DNA from: an uncultured Lachnospiraceae bacterium
GTDB lineage: Bacteria; Bacillota; Clostridia; Lachnospirales; Lachnospiraceae
Direction: 5' to 3'
Length of the DNA: 64,000 nt
NCBI GenBank assembly: GCA_900317585.1
Contig: ONHG01000016.1
Coordinates: 1-64,000, forward strand
Shown: positions 46,822 through 55,599 of the stretch, one piece after another
Layout of the letters: the number at the start of each line of letters is the position of its first letter
Position numbering within the stretch: position 1 is the stretch's first letter
Made by a program: the position numbers and the translations under genes
The notes under the pieces: model-generated
What the model was told of the DNA's origin: nothing
The model's database searches: none
What the model saw: only the letters and a program-made list of their open reading frames with translations

Positions 46822-48354
46822 ATGCGTATAACAAACAACATGATAATGGGTAACACCAAGACGAATATCAATTTGGCAAAGACACTGGTGGATAAATACA
46901 ATACCCAGATGACAACTCAAAAGAAAATTGACAAGGCATCGGATGATCCGGTTATTGCAATCAGATCGCTTCGTCTGTCAACCAGCCTGTCTCATATAGA
47001 CCAATATGTTAATAATAATATACCAGATGCCAATTCATGGATGGATGTTACAGAGACTGCTCTTAAGAACACAAAATCACTCCTGACAGATATTCGTACA
47101 CAGTGTGTAAACGGTTCTACGGATACACTCACATCGGAGGACAGAAATACCATATTAAAGCAGCTTAAAGCACTTTCGGAGCAGGTGTATACAGAGGGCA
47201 ATGCTGACTACGCAGGCAGGACTGTATTCACAGGATACCGTACATCATCAAAGCTTACATTTCAGAAGGATACACAGTGCACTTATCAGATTAACCAGGA
47301 TTTTTCGGCTAGTGACTTGTCTGAAAAGCGTTATTACACAAACGGCGTGACGGTGCCGGCAACCATAAACAGCACCACTGCGGATTGCACTACAGATGTC
47401 ACAGAGTACAGCTATCAGAGAATACGTCTGGCATATGGTAGTACGACAGACGATATCCAGCTTTCAATAAACGGAAATTCAGTGGCGCAGGGCAATAACT
47501 ATACGGTATATGAGCATTCTTCAGATTTTGACCCGTCAAAGCTTGGAGATAACCAGATTGCATATATTCAGGAAAGCGGAGAATTTGTTTTCGGAAAGAC
47601 AGTAGCGGCTTCCATCAAGGATAATGATCAAAAGATCTCCGTCACATATGTGAAAACCGGTTTTGATGGAGGGGATGCGAGACCGGAGTATTATTACAAC
47701 TGTAAGGATCTGACAGATGCCATCACACTTGATACCAACGGAAAAGTACCTCATGACGCAGCAGGAAACATCAAATATACCAATGCATCGGCGATTGTTG
47801 ACTACAAATATGAAAGTCAGGAAATCAAGTACACAGTGGCAAACAGCACAGACATCACTGTCAATACACAGGCAAAGGATGTTATGGATACAGGCATCAA
47901 GCGCGATGTGGATGAGCTTATCAACGTGGTTCAAAACTCCATCAATGCTCATGACAAGGTTTCACAGCTTGAGAAGATGATGTCACAACAGCAGTATTCA
48001 GACAAGGATTCACAGGCTAAGCTGAAAACATATCTGGATGCGGCTAAACAGGAGGCTGATTATGCCGATAACAATCTGCAAAAGACATACAGCCAGTATA
48101 TTACCAGGTTCGATGACCATTTGAATAAGGTCAATTTGGCACTCACAGATTCCGGCAGTACTCAAAGCCGTCTGACCCTCATAAAGAACAGGGTAGAGGA
48201 GCAGCAGACTACCATTGAGGATCTTAAGTCATCAAATGAGGACAGGGATATTTCAGATATTATCATTGATTTTTATGCCATGTACAATGCATACCAGTCA
48301 AGCCTGAGAGCAGCCTCAAAGGCTAATTCGCAGACTCTTCTGGATTATTTGTAA
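46822..48354 (+). CDS. flgL: Flagellar hook-associated protein FlgL
   Basis: 510 residues, longer than the ~300 of model FlgL. The N-terminal RITNNMIMGNTKTNINLAK and DKASDDPVIAIRSLRL and the C-terminal IIIDFYAMYNAYQSSLRAAS are flagellin-family ends. The excess is a central variable region (about 150-340). FlgL is the second junction protein before the filament. Behind AAAGGAGGCATACCGAT. Confidence 0.92.
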   Translation: MRITNNMIMGNTKTNINLAKTLVDKYNTQMTTQKKIDKASDDPVIAIRSLRLSTSLSHIDQYVNNNIPDANSWMDVTETALKNTKSLLTDIRTQCVNGSTDTLTSEDRNTILKQLKALSEQVYTEGNADYAGRTVFTGYRTSSKLTFQKDTQCTYQINQDFSASDLSEKRYYTNGVTVPATINSTTADCTTDVTEYSYQRIRLAYGSTTDDIQLSINGNSVAQGNNYTVYEHSSDFDPSKLGDNQIAYIQESGEFVFGKTVAASIKDNDQKISVTYVKTGFDGGDARPEYYYNCKDLTDAITLDTNGKVPHDAAGNIKYTNASAIVDYKYESQEIKYTVANSTDITVNTQAKDVMDTGIKRDVDELINVVQNSINAHDKVSQLEKMMSQQQYSDKDSQAKLKTYLDAAKQEADYADNNLQKTYSQYITRFDDHLNKVNLALTDSGSTQSRLTLIKNRVEEQQTTIEDLKSSNEDRDISDIIIDFYAMYNAYQSSLRAASKANSQTLLDYL

Positions 48355-48428
48355 TCATTGGGTAATTATCAATTTATATTAATTGTATTATACAGACGTT
48401 CGCGGAGCGGGCGGGAAGGAGGACAGCC

Positions 48429-48893
48429 ATGAGGGCAAAAACGAGAATATTTGGGGAAATTGATATTCCGCAGGACAAAATCATCACTATGGAAAAGGGG
48501 ATGATAGGATTCCCGGAGCTTAAGAATTACACTCTGATTTTTAACTCAGAGAAGCAGAATGACAAGAAATCCATTATGTGGCTTCAGTCGATGGATGATG
48601 GAGACATTGCATTTCCTGTCATGACACCGGACATCATCATGCCGGATTACAAGCCTTATGTAAATGAGGAGATTTTAACACCACTGGGACAGCTCACAGA
48701 AGATAATATGTATATACTTGTCACAGTGAATGTGCCTAGTGATATAACAAAGATAGCATGCAATTTGAAGGCGCCTATTGTTGTAAATATGGATACAAAC
48801 AAGGCGGCACAGCTCATTGTGGAGGACGATTACAAGGTTCATTTTCCTATCTATGATATCATAAAGGGAAATAAAGAAAGGGCGGGTGAATAA
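48429..48893 (+). CDS. fliW: Flagellar assembly factor FliW
   Basis: 154 residues. The [20 protein letters not shown] start and the [20 protein letters not shown] end are characteristic. FliW binds flagellin and also CsrA, so when flagellin is exported FliW is freed to block CsrA's repression of flagellin mRNA. Behind GGGAAGGAGGACAGCC. csrA follows directly. Confidence 0.94.
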   Translation: MRAKTRIFGEIDIPQDKIITMEKGMIGFPELKNYTLIFNSEKQNDKKSIMWLQSMDDGDIAFPVMTPDIIMPDYKPYVNEEILTPLGQLTEDNMYILVTVNVPSDITKIACNLKAPIVVNMDTNKAAQLIVEDDYKVHFPIYDIIKGNKERAGE

Positions 48894-48894
48894 T

Positions 48895-49113
48895 ATGCTG
48901 GCTCTTACAAGAAAAAAGGGTGAATCCCTTATGATAAACAACGATATTGAGATTACTGTTCTGGAAATCAGGGGGGATCAGATTAAGATAGGTGTCAGTG
49001 CACCTAAGGAGGTTCCGATTTACCGCAAGGAAGTGTATACACAAATCCAGCAGGAAAACAAGAAATCTGCGGGAGTGGAAAGCACACAGGCGCTTAACGA
49101 GTTGTTTAATTAA
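48895..49113 (+). CDS. csrA: Carbon storage regulator CsrA
   Basis: 72 residues. [20 protein letters not shown] and [19 protein letters not shown] are typical; the C-terminus is longer than in E. coli. RNA-binding dimer that represses translation by covering GGA sites. The ATG at 48895 is the conserved start; it directly follows fliW (stop at 48891-48893) with a GGGCGGGTGAATAAT site. Last gene before a terminator. Confidence 0.95.
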   Translation: MLALTRKKGESLMINNDIEITVLEIRGDQIKIGVSAPKEVPIYRKEVYTQIQQENKKSAGVESTQALNELFN

Positions 49114-49163
49114 ACACAAATGCCTATTCATTTGCAAAGACAATATACAAAGACAATAAAATC

Positions 49164-49195
49164 TGCCCCGGTATTTGTACCGGGGCATTTTAAAT
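49164..49195. terminator. Intrinsic terminator after csrA
   Basis: TGCCCCGGTA/TACCGGGGCA stem followed by TTTTAAAT. It also lies just beyond the stop of the minus-strand HTH gene, so it may act in both directions. Confidence 0.9.
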
Positions 49196-49699
49196 CTAGA
49201 GTTTTTTCTTTAGCAGCCCTGAATCAATTTCACCGGCAGCTATAGTGTTTTCAATCCATAGCTTGAGAGAGTCTATGGTCAGAGACATGTCATCCAGATA
49301 ATCCTTTATACGTAAAAAATCGGGCATTTCATCTTTTGAAACCATTCCGTCAGCTGCTATGTCGATCATGCGGTCCTTCTCCTTTGATAGGGTGTTCAGG
49401 GTCGAGAGCATCTCAAGTGTTATCAGGGATAAATCCTTTGATGTAACCTCGGGAACATATTCTCGGCCGATAGGACACTCATGCGAGCAATAGTAATTGC
49501 ACAGGGAAGGATTTTTGTAGCATTCTGCCATTGCAAGAATCTCATCAGGATGAGGATTGGATTTCTCGCTCTCAATTTTTTCAATGCGGTCAGAGGAGAT
49601 AAATTCAAGTCTTTCGGCTGCTGCATCGCGCGTGAGTCCGTTGTTTTCACGGCTTATCTGATATATATTTTTATTTTCTTTCGTAGATTTACGTCCCAT
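49196..49699 (-). CDS. HTH (Xre-type) regulator with Cys-rich linker
   Basis: 167 residues. N-terminal HTH of unusual wording (GLTRDAAAERLEFISSDRIEKIESEKSNPHPDE, a three-part Xre motif), then NYYCSHECPIG, a Cys-x3-Cys segment that could bind metal. The C-terminal half is helical with an Asp-rich middle. I know this type from Lachnospiraceae as a lone regulator of unknown target. Converges with csrA. Confidence 0.75.
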   Translation of the reverse strand: MGRKSTKENKNIYQISRENNGLTRDAAAERLEFISSDRIEKIESEKSNPHPDEILAMAECYKNPSLCNYYCSHECPIGREYVPEVTSKDLSLITLEMLSTLNTLSKEKDRMIDIAADGMVSKDEMPDFLRIKDYLDDMSLTIDSLKLWIENTIAAGEIDSGLLKKKL

Positions 49700-49752
49700 T
49701 TTAATTCCCTTTCAGATTGTGTAGTATAGTTATCTATAATTTTATGATATGA

Positions 49753-49950
49753 GGGTCAAAAGGTATTTTGCCCCTCATTTATGATTAATCAGATTACTAC
49801 ATGCTACGCATTCCCGTAATCTGACTCCACCTCGAAATCCGCTAATTTGCTGCATCCCCGCAGCAAATTGCTACTTTCTCGGTGTAGTGCGGGTCACTAA
49901 GGTATACATCGAATTGCATGCAAGCATGCATCGATGATACCTTTTGACCC
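49753..49950. mobile_element. 198-bp MITE-like palindromic element with 14-bp perfect terminal inverted repeats
   Basis: Ends GGGTCAAAAGGTAT (49753-49766) and ATACCTTTTGACCC (49937-49950) are exact inverted copies. The left end also carries the ATGAGGGTCAAAA-GGTA-TTTTGCCCCTCAT hairpin (49749-49778) seen alone at 5.4 kb and 21.0 kb. The interior has further hairpins AGATTAC/GTAATCT, ATTTGCTGC/GCAGCAAAT and a complex arm near 49905-49935. No frame is credible. It fills most of the gap between the HTH gene and the AGCS gene; the rest (49951-50110) is AT-rich promoter DNA. Confidence 0.75.
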
Positions 49951-50110
49951 TTTAAACAAAATATAGGAATTTTGCGAAATAACATGGATTATCCCGCACT
50001 AAAAGAGCCTTTCATGACAAAATCTTTAGAAAATGAAATTAATTATATTAAAAATTGTACAAACCGTGTTATACTTTATATGTTACACTAAATTCAGGTA
50101 GGAGAAAAAG

Positions 50111-51088
50111 ATGTTATCAGTAATAGAAAAAGTCAATGACGTGGTCAACAATTTTATCTGGGGCGTGCCTGCGATGATATGTATCATAGGTGTCGGGCTG
50201 CTTTTGAGCTTCAGAACGGGATATATTCAGATTAGAAAGTTTCCATATGCGATGAAGGTTACGCTTGGCAGGATGCTCAAGAAACGTGAGGCATCTGACG
50301 GAGCGCTCACACCGTTTCAGGCGGTGTGTACGGCACTTGCGGCGACTGTCGGTACAGGTAATGTGGCGGGAGTTGCGGGAGCCATCGCGATAGGCGGACC
50401 GGGAGCGGTGTTCTGGATGTGGATTTCAGCACTTTTTGGCATGTGCACCAAGTTCTCTGAGGTCACACTCGCTGTACATTTTCACGAGAGAAATGCAAAC
50501 GGCGACCTGGTAGGCGGCCCTATGTACTATATTAAAAACGGTCTTAAAAAGCACTGGCACTGGCTGGCATATCTGTTCTCAGCGTTTGGCGTGCTCACCG
50601 TGTTTGGTACAGGAAACGCTACACAGGTAAACACCATAACCACAGCGCTTGTCATACTTTGCAGCGGAGTTTCTGTGGGCTATGGAGAAGCAGCAGGCGC
50701 AGAGCTTACCATCAGCGGATTTACATCCACCTACGGCGGCTGGGTATCAATCTTTACAGCAGTTGCCATGTGCTGTTTTGCATTTTCAACCATCATAGGC
50801 TGGGGGCTTTACGGAACCAGATGTATAGAATTCCTATTCGGAACCAAGGCAAATAAGCCGTTCATGGTAGTATATTCGCTTGTTGCGATAGTCGGTGCGA
50901 CAATGAACCTCGGACTGATGTGGAGCATAGCGGAGACCTTCAATGGCCTTATGGTCATACCAAACCTTATCGCGGTATTTTTGCTTTCGGGTGTAGTTGT
51001 AAAGCTGGTGAAGGAATATTTTGCAGGAGAGGGAGCTGCATCTACATTGAAGAATAGCCGGGAAGAGGCAAAAAGAACATTTTTATAG
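50111..51088 (+). pseudogene. AGCS family Na+:alanine/glycine symporter with internal in-frame deletion
   Basis: 325 residues against about 475 for the family. The N-terminal half is normal (ALAATVGTGNVAGVAGAIAIGG, GGPMYYIKNGLKK) and so is the C-terminal part (FSTIIGWGLYGTRCIEF, ETFNGLMVIPNLIAVFLLSG). About 150 residues covering several helices and the conserved GSAPIAAAA region are missing at about residue 178, near nucleotide 50640, where ATQVNTITTAL runs straight into VILCSGVSVG. A full-length relative is at 61049. Start ATG behind GTAGGAGAAAAAG. Probably non-functional, though the frame is intact. Confidence 0.8.
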
Positions 51089-51109
51089 AATATGAGGGTA
51101 TAAGTCATT

Positions 51110-51982
51110 ATGGAAAATAAAATTGATTCATCGTTTGAAAGAAGCATACTATTCAGAGTAGTTGCAATTATAGTGTGTATAATTATTGCATGTATTTCAT
51201 TTTTTGGACTTGCAAAAAGCTATTCATCGCCTGAGTCAAAAATAAACAAAGAAACTATAAAGTATCTGGATGAAAAGAAAACAACTGCGTTGGAACTGAG
51301 CGCAAGTGCTACAGCAGTTTCAACACTTATTACATTAGCGCCGGGAGATGACGGAACTCCTGTTGCAAATAAATTAATGGATCTGGCAGGATATTTTTTG
51401 ATTGTTGTATCAGCAATATATCTTGAAAAATATCTGTTGACTATTTTGGGCGCGCTGACTTTCAAATGGCTTATTCCGGTATCAATGCTCGCGTTGGCAG
51501 TATATTTTGGAAGCAAAAAGGAGCTCTTTTGGAAAATAGGTGTAAAAATATTCATTTTTGGTCTGGCAATATATGCGGTTATTCCGGTAAGCGTGCATGT
51601 CTCAAAAATGATTTACAGTACATATCAGGAGTCAATTGATGCGACAATCGATGAAGCAAATGATTTAGCGGATGAATCAGAAGCATCAAAGGATGAAGAC
51701 AAGGATAGCAAGGATAGCAAGAAGAGTAAGGACTCTGAAAGCAGCTTTATAGATAAGGCGAAGGATGCAGTAAACAGTGTGAAAAATACATTGTCAGTTA
51801 CGGCAAATAGTGTAAAGAACATGGTCAACAAGTTCATTGATGGACTGGCAGTGCTTATAGTTACAACGTGTCTTATTCCTGTACTTGTGATAGTATTTTT
51901 TATCTGGCTGGTGAAGCTTGTATTGGGAAGTGCAATATCATCGCCGGGAGCTGTAGCGATGAGGAGAGGAAAGGATAAATAG
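51110..51982 (+). CDS. Membrane protein with Lys/Asp/Ser-rich linker, unknown function
   Basis: 290 residues. One N-terminal membrane helix, a stretch around ATALELSASATAVSTLITLAPG (in part amphipathic), two to three further helices, then a highly charged Asp/Lys/Ser linker (about 180-210), a helical repeat region (VNSVKNTLSVTANSVKNMVN) and a final membrane helix. This is a signal-anchor-plus-coil layout. No family recognised. 22 bases after the deleted AGCS gene with a weak GAGGGTATAAGTC site. Confidence 0.7.
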   Translation: MENKIDSSFERSILFRVVAIIVCIIIACISFFGLAKSYSSPESKINKETIKYLDEKKTTALELSASATAVSTLITLAPGDDGTPVANKLMDLAGYFLIVVSAIYLEKYLLTILGALTFKWLIPVSMLALAVYFGSKKELFWKIGVKIFIFGLAIYAVIPVSVHVSKMIYSTYQESIDATIDEANDLADESEASKDEDKDSKDSKKSKDSESSFIDKAKDAVNSVKNTLSVTANSVKNMVNKFIDGLAVLIVTTCLIPVLVIVFFIWLVKLVLGSAISSPGAVAMRRGKDK

Positions 51983-51992
51983 AAACAGTAAT

Positions 51993-52018
51993 TGCCCCGA
52001 CCTATGTGTGTTGGGGCA
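51993..52018 (+). terminator. Terminator-like hairpin before the RNA ligase gene
   Basis: TGCCCC.../...GGGGCA stem with ATGATTTCT after it. It is duplicated at 54904-54929. Confidence 0.7.
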
Positions 52019-52045
52019 TGATTTCTATATGACAGGGGAAAGTAG

Positions 52046-52579
52046 ATGTATCTTGTATCTGTATATTTTGACAAGACGGCAGAGCATATTTTACAACGAT
52101 ATATAAATAAAATAGCTGAGAAAACAGGTAATTCATTTATGGTGGATAACAATGTACCGCCACACATGACGATATCGGCAATAGAAGCCCGAAGTGAAAA
52201 TGTTTTATTGGGAGCAATGGATAATCTGCGAAATTCACTTTCTAATGGTACGATTAGCATTGTGTCAGTGGGGCAGTTGCTGCCATATGTATTTTATGCC
52301 ACACCGGTGCTTAACGGATATTTACAGGATTTATCGGAAAAAGTATTTGATGAGGTGAAAAGCATTCCGGAATCTACAGTGAGCAGATATTACAAGCCAA
52401 TGAGCTGGCTGCCACATATTACACTTGGAAAGACACTGACAAAGGAACAGATGCAGATGGCATTTTCAGTAATGCAGGAAAGCTTTGTGCCTTTTGAAGC
52501 GGCAATTACGGAGATTGGACTTGCCAAAGTTAATCCACATAGAGATGTGGTGCGATGGGAGTTAAAACAGCAGCAATGA
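52046..52579 (+). CDS. 2'-5' RNA ligase family protein (2H phosphoesterase)
   Basis: 177 residues. The two H-x-T/S motifs of the 2H superfamily are present: PPHMTI (about residue 37) and LPHITLGK (about 123). Members act on 2'-5' linked RNA or cyclic phosphates. Behind GGGGAAAGTAG. Its promoter-terminator region and first codons are duplicated at 54.9 kb. The HD-domain gene follows after 37 bases. Confidence 0.85.
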   Translation: MYLVSVYFDKTAEHILQRYINKIAEKTGNSFMVDNNVPPHMTISAIEARSENVLLGAMDNLRNSLSNGTISIVSVGQLLPYVFYATPVLNGYLQDLSEKVFDEVKSIPESTVSRYYKPMSWLPHITLGKTLTKEQMQMAFSVMQESFVPFEAAITEIGLAKVNPHRDVVRWELKQQQ

Positions 52580-52616
52580 AGCCACAGATAAACCGGTTTT
52601 TGAAAGGATAACAAAC

Positions 52617-53402
52617 ATGGTAATAGATAGAGAACGAGTAAAAAATACATTCGCAGAGTACACATCGGGATACAATGCCACAGATCCAAAAATTAAGCTC
52701 AAAATAGACCATACCTATAGGGTCGCGGAGCTTTGCGAGCTGATAGCAAGTGATTTAAAGCTTGATGAATATGAGACAGATGTGGCATGGCTCACAGGGA
52801 TGCTGCATGATGTCGGAAGATTTGAACAGATTAAGCGCTATAACACATTTAACGATGCACAGTCTGTTGATCATGCCAATTTTGGAGCCGACCTGCTGTT
52901 TAAGGAAGGGCTTATTGACACATATGTGGATGGATTTCATGATGATAAATACGGCACAATTGTTGAAAATGCGATAAGAAATCACAGTGCTTTCAGAATA
53001 GATGAGAGGCTCGATGATTATACGGTTATGTTTTGCAATATACTAAGGGATGCTGATAAGGTGGATATTTTCAGGGTAAATGTAGATACTCCGGCAGAGG
53101 ATATATATAATGTGACGACTGAGGAACTGAGAAATTCGCAGGTAAGTCCTGAGGTTATGGCAGCCTTTGATGAGAGGCATGCGGTACTTCGTTCCTGTAA
53201 AAAGACCGCGGTAGACCATGTGGCAGGGCACATTGCACTGACATTTGAGCTGGTTTATCCTATCAGCCTTCAGATAGCAAAGGAGAGAGGATATCTTGAC
53301 AAAATGATGGCATTTGAGTCGGATAATGAGGTTACAGGAAAGCAGTTTAAAGAGATAAGAGCGAAGCTAAACGAATATGTGGCGTCAGTCAGACCATTAT
53401 AG
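52617..53402 (+). CDS. HD-domain phosphohydrolase
   Basis: 261 residues. Metal-binding signature H...HD...D: DHTYRVAELC (about 31), LTGMLHDVGRFEQ (about 60) and ILRDADKVDIFR (about 142). Broad substrate class; the nucleotide or phosphate ester hydrolysed here is unknown. Behind GAAAGGATAACAAAC. The frame is in good codon usage and ends before the rearranged region. Confidence 0.88.
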   Translation: MVIDRERVKNTFAEYTSGYNATDPKIKLKIDHTYRVAELCELIASDLKLDEYETDVAWLTGMLHDVGRFEQIKRYNTFNDAQSVDHANFGADLLFKEGLIDTYVDGFHDDKYGTIVENAIRNHSAFRIDERLDDYTVMFCNILRDADKVDIFRVNVDTPAEDIYNVTTEELRNSQVSPEVMAAFDERHAVLRSCKKTAVDHVAGHIALTFELVYPISLQIAKERGYLDKMMAFESDNEVTGKQFKEIRAKLNEYVASVRPL

Positions 53403-53422
53403 TGACTAATGCAGGGGAGATG

Positions 53423-53602
53423 AAAGGATACTTACGATTACAAAACAGGCAACAGAGCAGGAATTTGAACAGGCATTTTATTTTATCGAAAGACTGTGGG
53501 ATTATAATGTTTATGATAAGAAAGCTGTCAGAAACGTCTATAAGGAAATACTTGCAGATGAAAAATATAGGGGGAAAGGGATATGGCAGGTAGCTGAAAT
53601 AT
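53423..53602 (+). pseudogene. Truncated GNAT-like gene fragment
   Basis: A coding-looking frame (ITKQATEQEFEQAFYFIERL then NVYDKKAVRNVYKEILADEKY) without an ATG between the upstream stop and the conserved part, ending with a stop just before Rpn copy 2's upstream repeat. It looks like the N-terminal part of an acetyltransferase-like protein cut short at the mobile segment. Weak; the family is a guess. Confidence 0.45.
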
Positions 53603-53631
53603 AAAAATATAATGACAAGCTTACTTCTGTG

Positions 53632-53870
53632 TGCTACAATCAACTCAAAGCATTATATTTCTGTAAATACGACACCACAGCATATTTTTCCGGTGTGTAT
53701 CACTTTGAAGAGGGCAGACCACTTCGCATTTTTCGACAAAGACATGGAAATTTTCAATGCTTTATGTTACCAGTTAATAGCAGGAAAATTGAAATCCGGC
53801 TTTTATATTAGCATACAGTATTTTAATTCAATTTCGAATTTTCCTGCTCACACAAGAAGAGGAGGTTAAT
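53632..53870 (+). repeat. Upstream region of Rpn copy 2, duplicate of 10020-10374
   Basis: Shares the same sequence as the copy at 10 kb up to the ribosome site, without the 33-bp tandem duplication. It has the same 12-bp inverted repeat AGCAGGAAAATT (53779-53790) / AATTTTCCTGCT (53837-53848). This defines the mobile unit as upstream region plus gene. Confidence 0.8.
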
Positions 53871-54875
53871 TTGGGTACAAAGGACTCGAAGGCGAAGGAG
53901 TATTTGTCAGACAATACGAGGTTCAGTGAAATCTGCAATTATGTATTGTTTGACGGTGAGAAGGTTATCAAACCGGAGAATTTAAAGGAATGTGACACCA
54001 CAGAGGTGCTATCAGTTTTCGGTATTGATAGGAAGCAGATTGTTAAGCAGAAATGGAGAGATTTGCTAAAGGGGGTGTCTGTAAAATATACAGAATCAGT
54101 ATACATCGTACTGATGGGGATAGAGGCACAGACAGATGTTCATTATTCGATGCCGGTTAAGACCATGATTTATGATGCCATGAATTATGGAGAACAGGTC
54201 AACGAGGCGAAGAAGCAACATCAGAAAAACAAAGATTATAAATCATCAGATGAGTTTTTATCAGGGTTTACACTTGAGGATAGGCTGACACCGGTGATTA
54301 CAATTACATTATATCTTGGAACAAAAAACTGGGATGGTCCAAGAAGTCTTGTTGAGATGATGCCTCATATGGACGAGAGATTTCGGCCATTTATCAACGA
54401 TTACAGGATTAATCTGTTGAATCCACTGGAGATTACGGATTTTTCCAAGTTCAAAACAGGACTGAGACCACTGTTTGAAGTGCTAAAAAATGCTTCAGAT
54501 GAGGGAAAGCTGAATGATTTAATTACAAAAGACGAAACCTTTACAAGGGTTGACGTTGAGACGATTGCGGCTATCAATCTATTTGTAGGAACTGACATTA
54601 AGTATGATGAAAAGGAAGAGGTGGTAAATATGTGTAAGGCATGGGATGATCATAAAAAACTTGGCATTCAGGAGGGTATGAAGCAAGGAATACAACAAGG
54701 AATAAAACAAGGAATAAAACAAGGTATGCAACAAGGAAGATGTCTTGAAGTATATTCGCTTGTTCAGGATGGTATATTAGACCCCGAGGTAGCTGCAAGG
54801 AGAGTAAGTATGTCATTAGATGACTTCGCAAACGCAATGCAAAAAGCAGGTTATAAAATTCCCGAATTGGTGTAG
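53871..54875 (+). CDS. Rpn family (PD-(D/E)XK) putative transposase/nuclease, copy 2
   Basis: 334 residues, strongly similar to copy 1 over its full length (same start, same E-x-Q motif in MGIEAQTDVHYSMPVKTM). The C-terminus has an expanded run of the four-residue unit Q-G-I-K/M (GIQQGIKQGIKQGMQQG) in place of one G-I-Q-E-G unit. TTG start behind GAGGAGGTTAAT. A third fragment lies at 55600-55720. Putative; family activity is recombination-linked DNA cleavage. Confidence 0.85.
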   Translation: MGTKDSKAKEYLSDNTRFSEICNYVLFDGEKVIKPENLKECDTTEVLSVFGIDRKQIVKQKWRDLLKGVSVKYTESVYIVLMGIEAQTDVHYSMPVKTMIYDAMNYGEQVNEAKKQHQKNKDYKSSDEFLSGFTLEDRLTPVITITLYLGTKNWDGPRSLVEMMPHMDERFRPFINDYRINLLNPLEITDFSKFKTGLRPLFEVLKNASDEGKLNDLITKDETFTRVDVETIAAINLFVGTDIKYDEKEEVVNMCKAWDDHKKLGIQEGMKQGIQQGIKQGIKQGMQQGRCLEVYSLVQDGILDPEVAARRVSMSLDDFANAMQKAGYKIPELV

Positions 54876-54903
54876 TATAATAGCTTAAAAGTATAACAGA
54901 AAT

Positions 54904-54929
54904 TGCCCCAGCCGATGTGTGTTGGGGCA
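54904..54929 (+). terminator. Duplicate of the ligase-upstream terminator hairpin
   Basis: TGCCCCAGCC.../...GGGGCA, matching the hairpin at 51993-52018, in the remnant that follows Rpn copy 2. Confidence 0.65.
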
Positions 54930-54955
54930 TGATTTTTATATGACGGGGAAAGTAG

Positions 54956-55045
54956 ATGTATCTTGTATCTGTATATTTTGCCATGCAGGTGCTTAATAGA
55001 TATTTGCAGGAATTTATTTTAGATATAAAAAGGAATAATTTATGA
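54956..55045 (+). pseudogene. 2'-5' RNA ligase duplicate reduced to 29 codons by internal deletion
   Basis: The sequence from 54890 copies 51984-52070 (terminator, ribosome site GGGGAAAGTAG and first codons MYLVSVYF), then jumps to a match for about 52300-52335 (GTGCTTAA..GATATTT). About 230 bases are lost, and the result stays in frame: MYLVSVYFAMQVLNRYLQEF and nine more codons. Its stop TGA overlaps the ATG of the GNAT gene (ATGA at 55042-55045), so the stub may couple into it. Confidence 0.75.
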
Positions 55046-55596
55046 ATTATATAGGTACACAGAATTTTGAAACAAAACGATGTTTTTTACGAAGAATTAA
55101 ACTATCCGATTATACTATGATGTATGAAAATTGGGCTAAGTATGATGAAGTTAGCAGATACTATCCATTTAATCCTGTTGATGACATAGAAATATATAGG
55201 GACAAGGTAAAGCATTGGATATCTAATTATGAGTCGGGGTCATATTTTCATTGGGTAATTGAGTGGAAAGAAACGGGAGAATTGATAGGAACAATTAATT
55301 TGGGAAATGTGGAAGATGCATGTCATATGTGTGATACATGCTATATGCTGTCTCCCGGATTTTGGAATAAAGGCATTATGACAGAAGTATTGGAGGCTGT
55401 CTTAGATTATGCCTTTGATAGAGTTGGATTTAACAGAGTTCAGGCAGAAGTATTCTATGGAAATGATGCTTCTTCTGCTGTACTAAAGAAATGCGGCATG
55501 GTGTTAGAAGGCGTGGCCAGACAAAAATACTATAAAAATGGTGAGTATATCGATACTGCTTTATGGGCAATTATTGCAGGTGATAGGTTATATTGA
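55042..55596 (+). CDS. GNAT family acetyltransferase (RimJ/RimL-like)
   Basis: 184 residues. FETKRCFLRRIKLSDYTMMY at the N-terminus and GYMLSPGFWNKGIMTEVLEA (in part; acetyl-CoA-binding region) plus FNRVQAEVFYGNDASSAVLK are typical of RimJ/RimL/SpeG-like acetyltransferases. Start ATG at 55042, within the ATGA overlap with the ligase stub; AAAGGA lies upstream. Substrate unknown. It lies in the accessory block between Rpn copy 2 and the third Rpn fragment. Confidence 0.85.
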   Translation: MNYIGTQNFETKRCFLRRIKLSDYTMMYENWAKYDEVSRYYPFNPVDDIEIYRDKVKHWISNYESGSYFHWVIEWKETGELIGTINLGNVEDACHMCDTCYMLSPGFWNKGIMTEVLEAVLDYAFDRVGFNRVQAEVFYGNDASSAVLKKCGMVLEGVARQKYYKNGEYIDTALWAIIAGDRLY

Positions 55597-55599
55597 GAC

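Noticed and set aside
53402-53593. Alternative frame MKGYLRLQNRQ...
   Set aside because: A neighbouring frame has protein-like GNAT-type composition; this one is basic and looks like a shadow.
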